Of a DNA stretch of 34,628 bases, positions 33,896 through 34,628 are shown piece by piece (the stretch's first letter is position 1; the number at the start of each line of letters is the position of its first letter). The notes under the pieces were generated by a model. It had not been told where the DNA came from. It did no database searches and saw only the letters and a program-made list of their open reading frames with translations. A program made the translations under genes and the position numbers. The stretch is from Bacteroidaceae bacterium (GTDB taxonomy: Bacteria; Bacteroidota; Bacteroidia; Bacteroidales; Bacteroidaceae). Where the stretch lies: assembly GCA_016284045.1 (NCBI GenBank), contig JAEEOB010000181.1, forward strand, positions 1 through 34,628, in the 5' to 3' direction.

Positions 33896-34350
33896 TGCGC
33901 CACCCAAAATTCATCAGTGAATAGTTTTTCTATTTGCTGATGTCGTTTCATGGGCATTGTCTTCTTGATGATTTTCCCACTCTCCGGTAGTCTGAACACT
34001 ATCTAAAATCAGCTCACTTCCATTTAAAAGAACGTTCTCTATACTTGATATGGCTCGCTCCATCTCTTGACGCTCACGTTCACGGGATGAGACAACACCA
34101 CCATCAAAATCCAACCGGGGATGCAGATGTTCATCATAATCTGATATCCAGCGACGACCACGTTCTATCAATGATGTTACATCTGAGGCGTTTTTGGCGA
34201 TGCCAATTGTTTTGACTTCCTTGTATTTTCCACTGCTCTTGTCAACCACTACAACGCTTATGGAACCTGATTTGTTACGTTTCTTTCTAAGGTACATATA
34301 ATCAGATTATGTTAAAAAATGTTTGCGCCACCCAATATTAGGGTGGCACA
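33896..34350. mobile_element. Deleted IS element with near-matching ends (455 bp)
   Basis: The left end TGCGCCACCCAAAATT (33896-33911) matches the inverted right end, read on the minus strand from 34350 as TGTGCCACCCTAATATT, with few mismatches. The right end itself holds GCCACCC-AATATTA-GGGTGGC. The only frame inside is a truncated transposase. No convincing target-site duplication was seen. Confidence 0.55.
33914..34297 (-). pseudogene. Truncated IS1634-like transposase (N-terminus)
   Basis: The 127-residue frame starts MYLRKKRNKSGSISVVVVDKSSGKYKEVKTIG, the typical start of IS1634-type (IS4-like) Bacteroidota transposases. It breaks off after about 110 residues into a polar tail; the DDE domain is absent. 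Without another copy of the transposase the element cannot move. Confidence 0.65.
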
Positions 34351-34402
34351 AATATACAACTTTTTATTTATCAAATAGTTATATTTTAACCCGTTGGCGG
34401 AA

Positions 34403-34628
34403 TTAATTTAGTGCGTACTTAATTCTACCTATAGGTTTGTTGTTAATGTAATTGATGTATTGTAAAGCTGTCATCGCACTAACTTTGCTAATAATTCTGG
34501 TAAACAGACCATTTGTTTCTTTAGCGTAGTTCCTGATGACAAGGAATTGGTCAGTAAGCTGTGAGAAAATGGTTTCAACCCTCTTTCTGGCTTTGGCAAA
34601 AGGAACGAATGTTGGTTTCCAGTCTTTT
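34403..34628 (-). CDS. IS982 family transposase, C-terminal part in window
   Basis: The minus-strand frame enters from the window edge and ends in TAA at 34403. The visible 74 residues include KPTFVPFAKARKRVETIFSQ, LTDQFLVIRNYAKETNGLF, TRIISKVSAMTALQYINYI and NNKPIGRIKYALN, the ending typical of IS982 transposases in Bacteroidota. RKRVETIFSQL carries the catalytic Glu region of the DDE domain. The left boundary of the IS is probably near 34389, where ACCCGTTGGCGG begins; IS982 ends start with ACCC. Confidence 0.88.
   Translation of the reverse strand, partial: KDWKPTFVPFAKARKRVETIFSQLTDQFLVIRNYAKETNGLFTRIISKVSAMTALQYINYINNKPIGRIKYALN

Noticed and set aside
34351-34402. Target-site duplications for the 455-bp element and the IS982
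   Set aside because: Flanks at 33891-33895 and 34351-34355 share at most two bases, and the other end of the IS982 is outside the window.
1-34628. CRISPR array, tRNA or rRNA genes
   Set aside because: No regularly spaced identical repeats with unique spacers and no cloverleaf or rRNA-like sequence was noticed on either strand.

Overview
The window looks like a chromosomal segment of a Bacteroidota member, most likely Prevotellaceae. Evidence: promoters with the TTTG / about 20 bp / TAnnTTTG architecture of the Bacteroidetes primary sigma factor, the trpB-E-G-D-C-F-A gene order, the zapA-rny pairing, Bacteroidales-type families (DUF3943 protein, Wzi-like capsule protein, GH106-like hydrolase) and AT-rich spacers full of short repeats. 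No rRNA, tRNA or CRISPR array was seen.

Layout. (1) 1-4525, minus strand: envelope/polysaccharide genes, namely a CapA-like protein cut by the window edge, a GT2 glycosyltransferase, a small lipoprotein, and an overlapping MBOAT O-acyltransferase / SGNH pair. (2) 4686-9142: a DUF3943 outer-membrane protein on plus, then a methyltransferase and a Wzi-like capsule protein on minus. (3) 9367-13308, minus: yraN, rny, zapA, a coiled-coil protein with a long acidic tail and an unknown 215-aa protein, probably a cell-division/RNA-turnover cluster. (4) 13415-16611, minus: a second MBOAT/SGNH pair, split by a small inverted-repeat element. (5) 16679-24241, minus: the complete tryptophan operon, with a leader peptide and attenuator ahead of trpB and a strong terminator after trpA. 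(6) 24323-30726: proS (minus), an OmpA-like lipoprotein, mtgA and an AGCS transporter (plus), and a Sel1-repeat protein (minus). (7) 30727-34628: a decayed accessory region with a truncated transposase, an AraC C-terminus, a compact GH106-like hydrolase, a flavodoxin N-terminus, a small IS-derived element and the tail of an IS982 transposase.

The most notable observations are: a dispersed repeat of about 150 bp whose edge carries a perfect outward-facing promoter and lies directly upstream of two unrelated genes (proS and an SGNH hydrolase); a trp leader peptide with two Trp codons (Trp-Arg-Trp) followed by a classical terminator; a second repeat family with MITE-like ends at 14997-15188 and 30967-31188; and a lipoprotein gene whose promoter predicts a nearly leaderless mRNA.

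Functional reading: the left half mostly makes and decorates surface polysaccharide (glycosyl transfer, O-acylation, capsule assembly). The middle is housekeeping (division, RNA decay, Trp synthesis, tRNA charging, peptidoglycan polymerisation). The right edge is a decaying mobile-element region. All functional assignments are by recognition of motifs and gene order, without database searches.
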